From Eggerthellales bacterium UBA948 (GTDB taxonomy: Bacteria; Actinomycetota; Coriobacteriia; Coriobacteriales; UBA8131), in contig DBCW01000086.1 of assembly GCA_002293265.1 (NCBI GenBank), positions 1 through 22,617 of the forward strand: a DNA stretch of 22,617 bases. The letters are read 5' to 3'. The translations under genes and the position numbers were made by a program. Of this stretch, positions 1 to 8,353 are shown in pieces (positions within the stretch are counted from its first letter, which is position 1; every line of letters starts with the position of its first letter). The notes below the pieces were generated by a model, which searched no databases, was not told the origin of the DNA, and saw nothing but the letters and a program-made list of their open reading frames with translations.

Positions 1-482
1 TCCCAGATGACCCAAAAGATGGCAGCGTCCACATTTAAAGGAACCAGATCGGCGGTTAAAGTCTCCTCGGCACCAAAGCCGGTAAGCATAACGCGCTGGT
101 CTGCTCTAAGAGCAATGTGCTCAATAAAGGGGAGAGTGAGATACAGACCCGGCCCAACTGTTCGGGAATATTTACCAAAACGCAAGATGACCACGCGTTC
201 CCACTGCGGGGCAATGTTTATCGTGAACAGCGCAAGCACAGCGATTACTAGGGCAGCGGACAGGATCCAGATGTCTATTCTGTTAAACAGAAAGTAGCCA
301 CCAATGATGACCAGCGCAAAGAAAAGCACAAAAATCAGAGCAGAGAAAACAATCCGCGCATTCTCATTTGTGTATTTAGTTTTCGGCGAGTTATACGACT
401 CGATCTTGGCACTCTCACGTCGTTCTGCCCGCTGCGTTCCGGCAACTTTATGGTCTTTACGTCTAGCCTTCTTGTCCGTCAT
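1..482 (-). CDS. SPFH/band-7 (stomatin-like) membrane protein, 3' end outside window
   Basis: Reading the minus strand from an ATG at 482 gives an open frame of 160 codons that runs off the window. The N-terminus is basic and charged (MTDKKARRKDHKVAG). Two hydrophobic segments follow, around residues 45-65 (IVFSALIFVLFFALVIIGGY) and 72-88. Next come APQWERVVILRFGKYSRTVG and PGLYLTLPFIEHIALRADQR, which match the opening of SPFH domains of stomatins, slipins and prohibitins. Such proteins oligomerise at the inner face of the membrane and organise membrane domains or proteases. The start lies 20 nt inside the end of the upstream GntR gene in another frame, so translation is probably coupled. Assignment rests on the recognisable domain start; the C-terminal part is not visible. 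Confidence 0.8.
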   Translation of the reverse strand, partial: MTDKKARRKDHKVAGTQRAERRESAKIESYNSPKTKYTNENARIVFSALIFVLFFALVIIGGYFLFNRIDIWILSAALVIAVLALFTINIAPQWERVVILRFGKYSRTVGPGLYLTLPFIEHIALRADQRVMLTGFGAEETLTADLVPLNVDAAIFWVIW

Positions 483-921
483 CGTAATACTCCATCTTTT
501 CCACTGTAGCATTTATTGTCTTTGACTCACGATCGTCAATAATGGTTCTAATTCTAGATTTGATATCCACAAAAGACAGACCGGCCGAGCGATACTGATC
601 GATGCAGTCCTCAACAATGATATCTATGGCAGCCTCGGCTCCTTCATCTTCTGCCGTCACATTCTTTTGCACATACATGCCTCGCCCGCGGATCGATACG
701 ATAAGGTTGTTGTACTCAAGATCTTTGTAGGCCTTAGTAACAGTCGTATAGTTGATCTTTGCGCTGGTAGACAAGCTGCGCACACTGGGGATTTGCTCGC
801 CGGGTTTGAAGTGACCAACTCGAATAAGGTACGCAATTCGATTACGTAACTGAACCCAGATGGGCAAATCTGAGCTATCATCTACTTCAAAAATATTCTC
901 ATTGTGACTTAACTGTGACAC
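463..921 (-). CDS. GntR-family transcriptional regulator, YtrA-type
   Basis: The product is a 152-residue regulator. It has an N-terminal winged helix: IWVQLRNRIAYLIRVGHFKP, GEQIPSVRSLS, then INYTTVTKAYKDLEYNNLI and the wing SIRGRGMYV. Only about 60 residues follow, too short for the FadR or HutC effector domains, which is the hallmark of the YtrA subgroup; those regulators usually control membrane-protein genes beside them. Translation starts at GTG 921, preceded by AAGGGG. The gene begins 19 bp after the NrfD-type gene and overlaps the SPFH gene by 20 bp, so the three are probably one transcript. Its target could be its own operon, the divergent oxidoreductase operon, or both; the sequence does not decide this. 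Family call is secure, role is inferred. Confidence 0.88.
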   Translation of the reverse strand: MSQLSHNENIFEVDDSSDLPIWVQLRNRIAYLIRVGHFKPGEQIPSVRSLSTSAKINYTTVTKAYKDLEYNNLIVSIRGRGMYVQKNVTAEDEGAEAAIDIIVEDCIDQYRSAGLSFVDIKSRIRTIIDDRESKTINATVEKMEYYDDGQEG

Positions 922-940
922 GCAATCCCCTTACACACTT

Positions 941-1828
941 TCAATGAACTCCGCATTGGATTATAACGTAACGCAGGCATAACCCTCCTAATAAGCATAT
1001 TACATCTGAAACAGGGATAGTGCGGTAGGGCTTTGTCAGCAAATTGTAAGATTCTAAAATGAGCGGGATTATGACCCCCATGCCAACCACACCAATAATT
1101 GTTGTGGGTAGCATTTCTGCACCAAGCAGTATTTCAATCGATTTTGACGTTTCCTGATTAAAAAAAGCCACTGCAATAAAACCGGCCATTGCAGCAGCCT
1201 CCAAAAGCAGAACACAAACATGTATTTTTTGCAGAGGACGTGCGGCGCGAAGCAATAGCGTTCGGTCTTTCACAAAGTAGTCGATAAGCAAGACCAAGGA
1301 GACTCCGGCAGATAGTGAAGAGAAGAAGAATAAAGCTATAAGAGTCCAAGTGTTCCAAAATGGCACGGAAATATTAGTCGCCAAGAATACTCCTGTATAG
1401 ATCATCACGGCGCTTGAGCCAACACAACAAAGATACTCCAGAACTTTGCGAACTCTTCCACTGATAGAAAATAGGTCTAAGCGATTTGCAGCAATTAGAA
1501 ACGCCACGATTAGCACCTCAAATAATAGCGAATATGAACCAAAGGTAAGTACAGTGAGATGGGGGCGAAAGAAAAGCGATAAAGCTCTTTGTGGTTGCCC
1601 AAGATCCCATAAAAGACAAAGGATCGAAAAAGACAGCAAGATCATGCCGGTAACATAGCAATATGACATCAAGGATTTGAACGCAGTTTGCAATCTGATA
1701 TGGCGTTCTTTAATTCTACGATGGAAGACAATGCTCCAAGCTGCAATTATAAATAGTGCGCCGGCAGCTGCTCCACCCAAGAACAGATAGAGTATCACCA
1801 AGGTATCGAATAAGGGTATCCCAAGCAT
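941..1828 (-). CDS. NrfD/PsrC-family membrane anchor subunit
   Basis: The product is a 295-residue polytopic membrane protein with about eight hydrophobic segments. Near the N-terminus is the family signature FLGGAAAGALFI, and WDLGQPQRAL follows at the end of the second helix pair, as in NrfD and polysulfide reductase PsrC. These proteins oxidise quinol and pass electrons to a ferredoxin-like subunit and a molybdoenzyme. The start was moved 36 nt inward from an upstream TTG to the ATG at 1828, because GGAGGA sits just ahead of that ATG and nothing precedes the TTG. The gene faces away from the molybdoenzyme operon that begins 265 bp off, and that operon has no anchor gene, so this protein is the likely membrane partner. 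Family call is firm; partnership is inferred. Confidence 0.85.
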   Translation of the reverse strand: MLGIPLFDTLVILYLFLGGAAAGALFIIAAWSIVFHRRIKERHIRLQTAFKSLMSYCYVTGMILLSFSILCLLWDLGQPQRALSLFFRPHLTVLTFGSYSLLFEVLIVAFLIAANRLDLFSISGRVRKVLEYLCCVGSSAVMIYTGVFLATNISVPFWNTWTLIALFFFSSLSAGVSLVLLIDYFVKDRTLLLRAARPLQKIHVCVLLLEAAAMAGFIAVAFFNQETSKSIEILLGAEMLPTTIIGVVGMGVIIPLILESYNLLTKPYRTIPVSDVICLLGGLCLRYVIIQCGVH

Positions 1829-1879
1829 GAATCCTCCAAAATGTCCGTGTTCATTATGCAACAAATAGGGGAAAAGTGG

Positions 1880-1911
1880 AATACCTATTGACTGAATCAG
1901 TGATGGGTATT
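1880..1911. promoter_or_regulatory. Dyad in the divergent NrfD/oxidoreductase spacer (candidate operator)
   Basis: Two nested inverted repeats share nearly the same centre. Outer arms are AATACC at 1880-1885 and GGTATT at 1906-1911. Inner arms are ACTGA at 1891-1895 and TCAGT at 1897-1901. The element lies between two divergent transcription units, where a shared operator would be expected, possibly for the nearby GntR protein. Arms are short, so the call is tentative. Confidence 0.35.
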
Positions 1912-2093
1912 ACCATATCACTTATATTAGGCTGACTCTTTTACTTTTGCACTTTGAGTCATTTTGCACGAAGGCATTTTTGGCAAGAAAAACAGGCAGT
2001 CAGTGCTGTCGAAGTAGGCAGGTATGTTAATGCGACAAGGCTCTTATTTTCGCAAATAGCTACCTTGCTTAAAAGCTGGAGAAAGGAGAGGTT

Positions 2094-4733
2094 ATGGCAA
2101 AGTTACTTGAAAGGATCGAAAAATCGGGGATCAATCGAAGGCAGTTTGTTGGTCTAGCTGCCACAGTTGGCGCAGTTGCCACATTAGGACTTACTGGTTG
2201 CGAGAATAAGGTGAGGGAGACAGACCCCGCTAAAGAAAGCGATCCAACACCTGAGAAACTTGTTGGTGGAGAGTGGATGACATTTCGATGTCCTATCAGC
2301 GGTTGTACAACTACTTGTGTTAATCAAGCTTATGTTGTCGATGGTACGATAATTAGGCAGAGAACCGATGAGCTTATCGAAGATAGCGTCGATAACCCAC
2401 AAGTTCGCGGTTGTTTAAAAGGACGCTCCCAGAGATGGTATATCACCGCACCTGATCGTTTAAAGTATCCGATGAAACGCAAGAACTGGATGCCAGGTGG
2501 TGGAGATAATGTCAATGGACATCTGCGCGGGAAAGACGAGTGGGAGCGAATCAGCTGGGATGATGCAATATCTTACATGGCTGAGGAATTCAAGCGGATA
2601 GCTGATACTTACGGACCACGTGCTTTTCTCGGTCTTGGAAAGGGCGCTGCCGGTGCAAAAATATTTAATCTATTGGGCGGCTGCTTAACTACTTATGGCG
2701 AGCAAACTCCGGGCGGTTCAGAGATTGTTAGAGCATACATTGGCAACAATCTTGGTAATTCAATGGACAGAATGGCTTTGCGCCACACCAAGTTGATGGT
2801 TCTGTTTGGGAATAATACAGCATGGATGCAGCAAAACCAGATATATACCTTTATCAATGCTAAAAAAGCCGCTGGCACCAAAGTTATCATCATAGATCCT
2901 TGGTTTACACCGACCGCACAAGTTGTTGCCGATCAGTGGATTCCTATCCATCCCAGCACGGATGGCGCTTTAGTCGAAGCTTTGGTTTATGAATTGATAA
3001 CCAATAACTGGGTCGATCAGGAGTTTTTGGATAAGTATACTGTTGGATTTGATGCTGCTCATATGCCAGCAGATGCAAAGACTAACGAGAATTATAAGGA
3101 CTACATTTTGGGCGTTTACGATGGAATTCCGAGGACAGCTGAGTGGGCTAGTCCCATCACCGGCATTCCGGTCGAAACCATAAAGAATCTCGCAAAGGAT
3201 ATGGGCTCCATCAAGCCGATGTACATTAAATCCTCCACATCTCTTTGTAGAACTTATTATGGCAACAGGACTTGCCATCAAATGGCCACGCTTTCATGGA
3301 TTTGTGGTTGTATGGGCGAACTTGGTGCAAGTTATGTCTATGGTAGTCCACATGGAGTGTTCAACCGCGATCAAGATATTGTTCGTGGTAGTGCAAAGAG
3401 TCCAAAAATTACGCCGAATCCCATTTGCACGCCTCCCGGTGCTGGTGGCATGCTAACTGGTTTTGCCGAATATGATCCAAATCAAGAATATGGAATCACC
3501 TATCCGGAAATTTTTAAGGCAGTCGCTACCGGAGAGTATACAATTCCCGGACAGGCACATGAAAAGCGTGCTTGTGATATTAAATGTATGTATAACGAAG
3601 GAAACGGCAACGCCGCAAATCAGATGACGGGTGCGCAATATGTTGCCGAAGCACATCGTAAGGTAGATTTTGTAGTCTATCAAGACTTCCAGCTTAAAAG
3701 CGGTCTAGTATACGCCGATATAGTTTTACCTGCGAAAACATCCTTTGAGATTGACTTTATCCAAATTGGCAATGTTCATTCATGTCTATATCTTACCGGA
3801 AAGAACATTTTGGCTCCTTATTATGAGTCAAAAGATGACAATGAAATATTCTATTTACTGTGTGATGCGCTTGGATTTGGTGAGGACGTTGTTCCGAGGC
3901 AAACAACTGAGCAAGGATACTTCAACATGCTTGCCTCAACTACGATTCCCGTGGATGGCGGAGATCCGATTCCACTGGTGTCAATTACTGAGGACGACCT
4001 GAAATTCTATGGCATGAAAGGTGAACCGCAAGAAGGACATATTCCGATTAGAGAGTATAAAGAAGACAATATGGGTGTTTTCCATCTTCAACGCAAACCT
4101 GACGACTTCTTGACTAAAATCCCTCAAAAGGCCTTCATAGCTGATCCTGAGCAAAGTCCAATGAAAACTACATCCGGAAAACTCGAAATATATTGCCAAG
4201 CACTTAAGGATCATTATGATAGGTGTTCATATCATGACATCGATGCTCTGCCAAAGTATAAGCCTGCTGTTGGAGGATATGAAGAAATATCTAAGAATAC
4301 CGACTATAAATATCATCTAATCAATCTTCATCATCTTCGTCAGGTGCAATCGAACTATTCTACAAATAAAGTTCTTACCGAGATGTTTGCCAATGATCTG
4401 ATGATGAGTAACTATGATGCGAAGAAAGACGGTTTTAAAACAGGAGACTGGGTGCTGGTAACTGGCAAAGATGCCGGACAGATTGTCCGCCGCCTCTGTG
4501 TTACACCATATGTTGCTCCGGGAGTAATTTTGCTTGGACAGGCAAACTGGTTGGATGTTGATGACGAGACAGGAATCGACTTTGGGGGTTGTACCAGTTA
4601 CCTTAAAGCTCCGCAACTTTTGGGCGATGGATATCAGGCTTACAACACTACTCCATTGAAGATCGAAAAATACACCGGACAAGCACCGCTTCCGGATCAT
4701 CTGAAGCCCTACGTAGTACCGATTGCAGACTAA
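2094..4733 (+). CDS. Tat-exported molybdopterin oxidoreductase, catalytic subunit (DmsA-like)
   Basis: This is the 879-residue catalytic subunit of a DMSO-reductase-family enzyme. The N-terminus carries a twin-arginine signal (NRRQFVGL, residues 14-21), a hydrophobic stretch and a lipobox-like LTGC ending at Cys36. The iron-sulfur cluster motif follows as Cys66, Cys71, Cys75 and Cys107, a CX4CX3CX31C spacing; the first gap is one residue longer than the CX3C I would expect from DmsA. Later landmarks are LMVLFGNNTAWM and KVIIIDPWFTPTA in the cofactor core and a C-terminal dinucleotide-binding domain (HHLRQVQSNYSTN, GDWVLVTG). Serine ligates molybdenum in DmsA; here the equivalent loop appears to be YGEQTPGG. 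AGGAGAGG precedes the ATG. Genes for the ferredoxin subunit, chaperone and heme protein follow. The substrate cannot be read from sequence: S- or N-oxides or a catechol-type substrate are all possible. Confidence 0.88.
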   Translation: MAKLLERIEKSGINRRQFVGLAATVGAVATLGLTGCENKVRETDPAKESDPTPEKLVGGEWMTFRCPISGCTTTCVNQAYVVDGTIIRQRTDELIEDSVDNPQVRGCLKGRSQRWYITAPDRLKYPMKRKNWMPGGGDNVNGHLRGKDEWERISWDDAISYMAEEFKRIADTYGPRAFLGLGKGAAGAKIFNLLGGCLTTYGEQTPGGSEIVRAYIGNNLGNSMDRMALRHTKLMVLFGNNTAWMQQNQIYTFINAKKAAGTKVIIIDPWFTPTAQVVADQWIPIHPSTDGALVEALVYELITNNWVDQEFLDKYTVGFDAAHMPADAKTNENYKDYILGVYDGIPRTAEWASPITGIPVETIKNLAKDMGSIKPMYIKSSTSLCRTYYGNRTCHQMATLSWICGCMGELGASYVYGSPHGVFNRDQDIVRGSAKSPKITPNPICTPPGAGGMLTGFAEYDPNQEYGITYPEIFKAVATGEYTIPGQAHEKRACDIKCMYNEGNGNAANQMTGAQYVAEAHRKVDFVVYQDFQLKSGLVYADIVLPAKTSFEIDFIQIGNVHSCLYLTGKNILAPYYESKDDNEIFYLLCDALGFGEDVVPRQTTEQGYFNMLASTTIPVDGGDPIPLVSITEDDLKFYGMKGEPQEGHIPIREYKEDNMGVFHLQRKPDDFLTKIPQKAFIADPEQSPMKTTSGKLEIYCQALKDHYDRCSYHDIDALPKYKPAVGGYEEISKNTDYKYHLINLHHLRQVQSNYSTNKVLTEMFANDLMMSNYDAKKDGFKTGDWVLVTGKDAGQIVRRLCVTPYVAPGVILLGQANWLDVDDETGIDFGGCTSYLKAPQLLGDGYQAYNTTPLKIEKYTGQAPLPDHLKPYVVPIAD

Positions 4734-4743
4734 GAAGGAGTAA

Positions 4744-5391
4744 ATGATGGTTACACAATATGGCTTTCATCATAATGTCGATGAGTGCATCGGCTGCAAG
4801 TTATGCGTAGTTGCATGCAAGGACAAAAACGACCTACCGTTGGGTGAAAAATATCGTCGAGTCTATGATTACGGTGGAGGAAGTTGGAAAGTTGACGAGA
4901 ACGGTGTAATGTCAACCGATGGCTTCTTTATGCAATTTGTCTCATTATCATGCAACCATTGTTCGGCACCGGCCTGTTTAGCCTCCTGCCCAGTAGGAGC
5001 GATAATCAAGCGTGATGATGGTATCGTATACATAGACAAAACAGCGTGCATTGGCTGCAAAGCGTGTATTGGGGCTTGCCCTTATGGTGCTCCATACATG
5101 AGCTCGGCAACAGGAGTGTCGCAAAAATGTGATCTTTGTTATGATCTTATTGACAAAGGCGAAAATCCGGTCTGCGTACAATCCTGCCCAATGCGTTGTC
5201 TTGAATATGGAGAGATCGAAGAATTGCGGTCAAAGCACGGTGATCGAGCATATGTGGCTCCGGTTACAAGTGTTACCCAAACAGAACCAAATGTGGTATT
5301 TACGCCTTCGCGTTGGAATCCGAATGATGACATGTCGGGCGACATACTCAATCCGGATGTCGAAATCATATCTGAGACAATTACGCTTTAA
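4744..5391 (+). CDS. Four-cluster [4Fe-4S] ferredoxin subunit (DmsB-like)
   Basis: The 215-residue product transfers electrons between a membrane quinol oxidase subunit and the molybdoenzyme. Four cysteine groups are visible: C15/18/21/25 (CIGCKLCVVAC), C70/73/78/82 (CNHCSAPACLASC), C102/105/108/112 (CIGCKACIGAC) and C129/132/144/148 (CDLC plus CVQSC). This is the layout of DmsB, NrfC and PsrB. It has no signal peptide, so it would be exported in complex with the Tat-dependent catalytic subunit. The gene begins 10 bp after the oxidoreductase stop with AAGGAG at 4735-4740. Two ATGs stand in tandem (4744 and 4747), and the second has the more usual spacing. Family assignment is very secure. Confidence 0.93.
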   Translation: MMVTQYGFHHNVDECIGCKLCVVACKDKNDLPLGEKYRRVYDYGGGSWKVDENGVMSTDGFFMQFVSLSCNHCSAPACLASCPVGAIIKRDDGIVYIDKTACIGCKACIGACPYGAPYMSSATGVSQKCDLCYDLIDKGENPVCVQSCPMRCLEYGEIEELRSKHGDRAYVAPVTSVTQTEPNVVFTPSRWNPNDDMSGDILNPDVEIISETITL

Positions 5392-5399
5392 CGTAAGGT

Positions 5400-5439
5400 T
5401 AATATGATCTGCCAGCTGTTATAGTGGCAGATCATATTA
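5400..5439 (+). terminator. Perfect 15-bp hairpin inside the operon (attenuator or mRNA-end stabiliser)
   Basis: TAATATGATCTGCCA at 5400-5414 is the exact reverse complement of 5425-5439, with a 10-nt loop. No run of T follows, so it is not a classical intrinsic terminator. It sits between the two structural genes and the chaperone gene, starting 8 bp after the ferredoxin stop. It may lower expression of the distal genes or protect the upstream message from 3' decay. Confidence 0.7.
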
Positions 5440-5466
5440 TAAATTGCAGTGCTAAGGAGTATGGAT

Positions 5467-6159
5467 ATGCCAAATGCAGATGCCATTAAAGTTCTACTTG
5501 CAGGACGTTCAGGAATGTACCGTCTTTGCCAGAGTATTCTAGGAAATGAACCTACAGCAGAATTGTTGGAGCAAATAACAAGCCAATCTGCATGTCAGGT
5601 TTTTCAACTTTTCACAGAAGGACAAGAGACATTTACTCAGGCTACCGAGGCGTTAATTGAGGCGGCAAACGAGTGGAGAACAGTTGGCGAGCCTATTCTA
5701 GCGAAAATTAGTAACAATTTTACCGTTCTCTTTGTTGGCCCTGCGATGCCAGAGGCTCCACCATGGGAGTCATATCACTTAGGAGCCCACCATACGCTTT
5801 TCGAAAAAATTACGCTGGAAGTTCGTAAGGCATATGTAGATCAAGGATTTGTTCCGGCGGCATATCCTCATATTGCTGATGATCACATAGGGATTGAGTT
5901 AGATTTTTTGACCCGTCTGGCAGAAAAAGCTGAGGCAGCCTATGAAGCTGGTGATGTGTTGATTGTCATGGATACACTAAAAGCTACTGAACAGTTTTTA
6001 CACGAACATTTAGGTAAATGGATTTCTCGGTACGCTGATTGTATAAACAAATCCAATCAGAGTTACTTCTACAAGGAGGCTAGTGTTGTGCTGGAAGCCT
6101 TTTTAGACATTGATCGACAAGCTTTGAGTGAGTTGCAGAGTGCCTTAGTAGTGGATTAG
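5467..6159 (+). CDS. TorD/DmsD-family redox enzyme maturation chaperone
   Basis: The product is a 230-residue, all-helical cytoplasmic protein. Signature stretches are NFTVLFVGPAMPEAPPWESY, PHIADDHIGIELDFLTRLAE and EQFLHEHLGKW, which match the TorD/DmsD/NarJ chaperone family. Such chaperones bind the Tat signal of the molybdoenzyme, assist cofactor loading and hold back export. The first in-frame GTG at 5449 lies before the ribosome-binding site; AAGGAG at 5454-5459 is 7 nt from the ATG at 5467, which is therefore chosen over ATG 5461 and the GTG. Its position after the ferredoxin gene marks the oxidoreductase at 2094 as its client. Confidence 0.9.
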   Translation: MPNADAIKVLLAGRSGMYRLCQSILGNEPTAELLEQITSQSACQVFQLFTEGQETFTQATEALIEAANEWRTVGEPILAKISNNFTVLFVGPAMPEAPPWESYHLGAHHTLFEKITLEVRKAYVDQGFVPAAYPHIADDHIGIELDFLTRLAEKAEAAYEAGDVLIVMDTLKATEQFLHEHLGKWISRYADCINKSNQSYFYKEASVVLEAFLDIDRQALSELQSALVVD

Positions 6160-6226
6160 TGATAGAGGGCAGGTGGCGCGGAGAAGAGTCTGCGTGTCCA
6201 TTCTTAATAGCGAATTGGAGGGGACA

Positions 6227-6958
6227 ATGAGGTTCATTGCCGGGCTGGTTATAGCAATTGTTTTTACTGTTGTCTTTAGAGTGGCACTGCGAAAAGTGCC
6301 TGCATTATTTTATACAGTTGCCACCTTGCTCAATGTGTTTTATTTACTTGCCGACTACATGCCTCTGCCGTCTTGGCTCAGGGAGTACTTTCTGTTTTTA
6401 TTTCAGAGCAACGTGATAGGCATGGGTTTTTTCGTTATCGTGATGTTTATCGGCGTCTTTGGAGAAGGCTCATACATCCGCAAAACATACATTTCCATTC
6501 GCGCCGAATTGTCAATATTTGCATCGCTTTTATCTATAGGTCATTTAATCAAATACGGTCAAGCTTATCTCGAGCAAATGCTGTCACTTACAATATATAT
6601 GCCTCCTATCCGCTACTGGATGATAGGCGTTGCGATTATACTCGTCATACTACTTCTCCCATTGGCAATAACGTCAGTCAAGCGTATTCACGTGATGATG
6701 GGACAAAAGAACTGGCAACGCCTGCAACGCTTTGCCTATCCGTTCTTCGGACTGATCTTTGTGCACATTGTACTGTGTCTCTGGACTCCGGCAATAGCGG
6801 GCAGCTCATCGGCGATATTTAGCATAACGGCGTATCTTGCCGTGGGCGTTTTATACACAGTATTACGCTTACGACTGTATATGGTCACAAGAAGGAAAGC
6901 GAAGGCTGACAAACAGTCCTTGCTCTATCAACAAACGCATAAAGGTAGTGCCAACTAA
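6227..6958 (+). CDS. Ferric-reductase-like transmembrane protein (MsrQ/YedZ-type heme b protein)
   Basis: The 243-residue product has about seven hydrophobic segments. The MsrQ/YedZ-like part is visible as a helix ending LLPLAITSVKRIHVMMG, followed by NWQRLQRFAYPFFGLIFVHI; histidines in SIGHLIKYGQ and FVHIVL are candidate heme b ligands. In the MsrPQ system such a protein carries quinol-derived electrons to a periplasmic molybdoenzyme. The start was moved 54 nt inward from a GTG to the ATG at 6227, because GGAGGGG sits at 6217-6223. It is the last gene of the operon, 67 bp after the chaperone. It may be an alternative electron entry to the reductase, or an anchor. Family call is good, function is inferred. 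Confidence 0.75.
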   Translation: MRFIAGLVIAIVFTVVFRVALRKVPALFYTVATLLNVFYLLADYMPLPSWLREYFLFLFQSNVIGMGFFVIVMFIGVFGEGSYIRKTYISIRAELSIFASLLSIGHLIKYGQAYLEQMLSLTIYMPPIRYWMIGVAIILVILLLPLAITSVKRIHVMMGQKNWQRLQRFAYPFFGLIFVHIVLCLWTPAIAGSSSAIFSITAYLAVGVLYTVLRLRLYMVTRRKAKADKQSLLYQQTHKGSAN

Positions 6959-6966
6959 TTGGCACT
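6947..6966. terminator. Short hairpin spanning the operon's last stop codon
   Basis: AGTGCCAA at 6947-6954 pairs exactly with TTGGCACT at 6959-6966 around a CTAA loop that includes the stop codon. It lies between convergent genes and could end transcription in both directions. There is no T-run, so efficiency is uncertain. Confidence 0.45.
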
Positions 6967-6996
6967 TCTATAAAGTTAGCGACTGATAAACATGGG

Positions 6997-8340
6997 TTAC
7001 AAAAACATTGTCATATAAAGCGGCAGATGGACGATGCCATCTTTCTCCATCACATCCTTTGTGTAAAGGATGTAGCTTTCACCTATGGTTTTTCCAAACT
7101 TCTTGCGAAACTTATCAAGTGATGTGTGTCTTTGATAGCGACCGGACTTGACTTCGACCGGCGATATTTTCTTGCCGTTGGTAATGAGGAAGTCGATTTC
7201 CATTGTGTTTGCCCGATTGTACGCATCTACCCGGGAATAGAAAAAAAGCCTATGACCACTTGATCGAAGCATCTGCGCGACGACATTTTCTGCGAGCATA
7301 CCTTCGTTAACATTCATCTTGTCAAGCAGGATAGCTCTATAGAGGTCGTTGTCCTTGTATTTCCTGCCCCAAAAGGCAAGGCTCACCAGCAGCCCGGTGT
7401 CACCCATATAGCACTTGAGCGTATTGTGATCAGAGCTCATATCCAATGCGCCAACAGGGTCTTCGACTTTGAAGCAGGGATTGATAACCATCGCCTCATC
7501 AAGCCAGACAAAGGCGCTTTCATACGTGCGCGAGCGTGCGTTTTTATCGATAGAAGAAAGCACAAATCTCTTTCGTTGCTTCATTAACTGCGAGGGGATC
7601 TGGTCGAAAACCGCAAACACTCGAGACTCGTATCCCTTAGCAAACTTGACCACGTCTTCACGGTAGAGGGTGAGTATGCGTCTTTTGATACGATCAACCT
7701 GCTCCATGTCTCCGGTTTCTACAAACTCCGCAACAGGTTGGGGCATCCCTCCGATAAGCATATACTTCCTGAAGTCGTTCATCACACGCCTATGTAGGGC
7801 CTGACCGAGAGGAGAGCGTTTCTCAAAGAAGGTCTTAAGAGTTGGCACCGTTGTCTCGTCACCCATTGCCCAGAGGAATTCTTCAAAGTCCAACGGGAAC
7901 ATCTCAACATGCTCTTCTTCTGAAGGAATTACAATGTCTTTGTTGTTTTGGCTGAGGGTGATAAGTGAGCCTGTCTCAATGTAATCATAGCGGCGATCAG
8001 CGACGAGGTATTTTATCAGCTGTCGTGCAGGGGGATATTGCTGAACCTCATCAAAAACTATTACCGAGTTTCGCTCATGTAGCATAACTCGGTAGTAAGC
8101 CGAAAGTTTAAGGAAGAAGGAATCGAGATCGGCACTGTCCTCTTCGAAGATGGTTAGAACTTGCTTAGAGATGTGTGCGAAGTCTATGAGGATATATGAG
8201 CGGTATTCTTTTTTCGCGAACGCTTCGCAGAGGTGGCTTTTACCCACGCGCCGAGCACCGTCTATAAAGATGGCAGAAGTGCCCTTGTCCTTAGATTTCC
8301 ATTCGAGCAAGGTATCATACATTTTGCGCTTTAAGTCCAT
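6997..8340 (-). CDS. AAA-type ATPase with DUF4143-like C-terminus (AAA_14 family), first copy
   Basis: The product has 447 residues. An N-terminal P-loop (GARRVGKS, Lys34/Ser35) and a Walker B motif (VIVFDEVQQ, Asp97/Glu98) are followed by ETGSLITLSQ, a sensor-1-like segment. The middle part resembles a winged helix. The C-terminal domain carries EIDFLITNGK followed by PVEVKSG, the D...ExK arrangement of PD-(D/E)XK nuclease folds. The family is widespread in anaerobes and archaea, and its biological role is not established. GGAG lies just ahead of ATG 8340. Four direct repeats fill its leader (8354-8470), pointing to control by a dedicated DNA-binding factor, perhaps the protein itself. It converges on the reductase operon and is otherwise a single gene. 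Confidence 0.85.
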   Translation of the reverse strand: MDLKRKMYDTLLEWKSKDKGTSAIFIDGARRVGKSHLCEAFAKKEYRSYILIDFAHISKQVLTIFEEDSADLDSFFLKLSAYYRVMLHERNSVIVFDEVQQYPPARQLIKYLVADRRYDYIETGSLITLSQNNKDIVIPSEEEHVEMFPLDFEEFLWAMGDETTVPTLKTFFEKRSPLGQALHRRVMNDFRKYMLIGGMPQPVAEFVETGDMEQVDRIKRRILTLYREDVVKFAKGYESRVFAVFDQIPSQLMKQRKRFVLSSIDKNARSRTYESAFVWLDEAMVINPCFKVEDPVGALDMSSDHNTLKCYMGDTGLLVSLAFWGRKYKDNDLYRAILLDKMNVNEGMLAENVVAQMLRSSGHRLFFYSRVDAYNRANTMEIDFLITNGKKISPVEVKSGRYQRHTSLDKFRKKFGKTIGESYILYTKDVMEKDGIVHLPLYMTMFL

Positions 8341-8353
8341 AGCAGCTCCAATT

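Noticed and set aside
1954..2157. 67-codon plus-strand frame ahead of the exported molybdoenzyme
   Set aside because: It overlaps the start of the molybdoenzyme in another frame, has no ribosome-binding site and no protein-like character.
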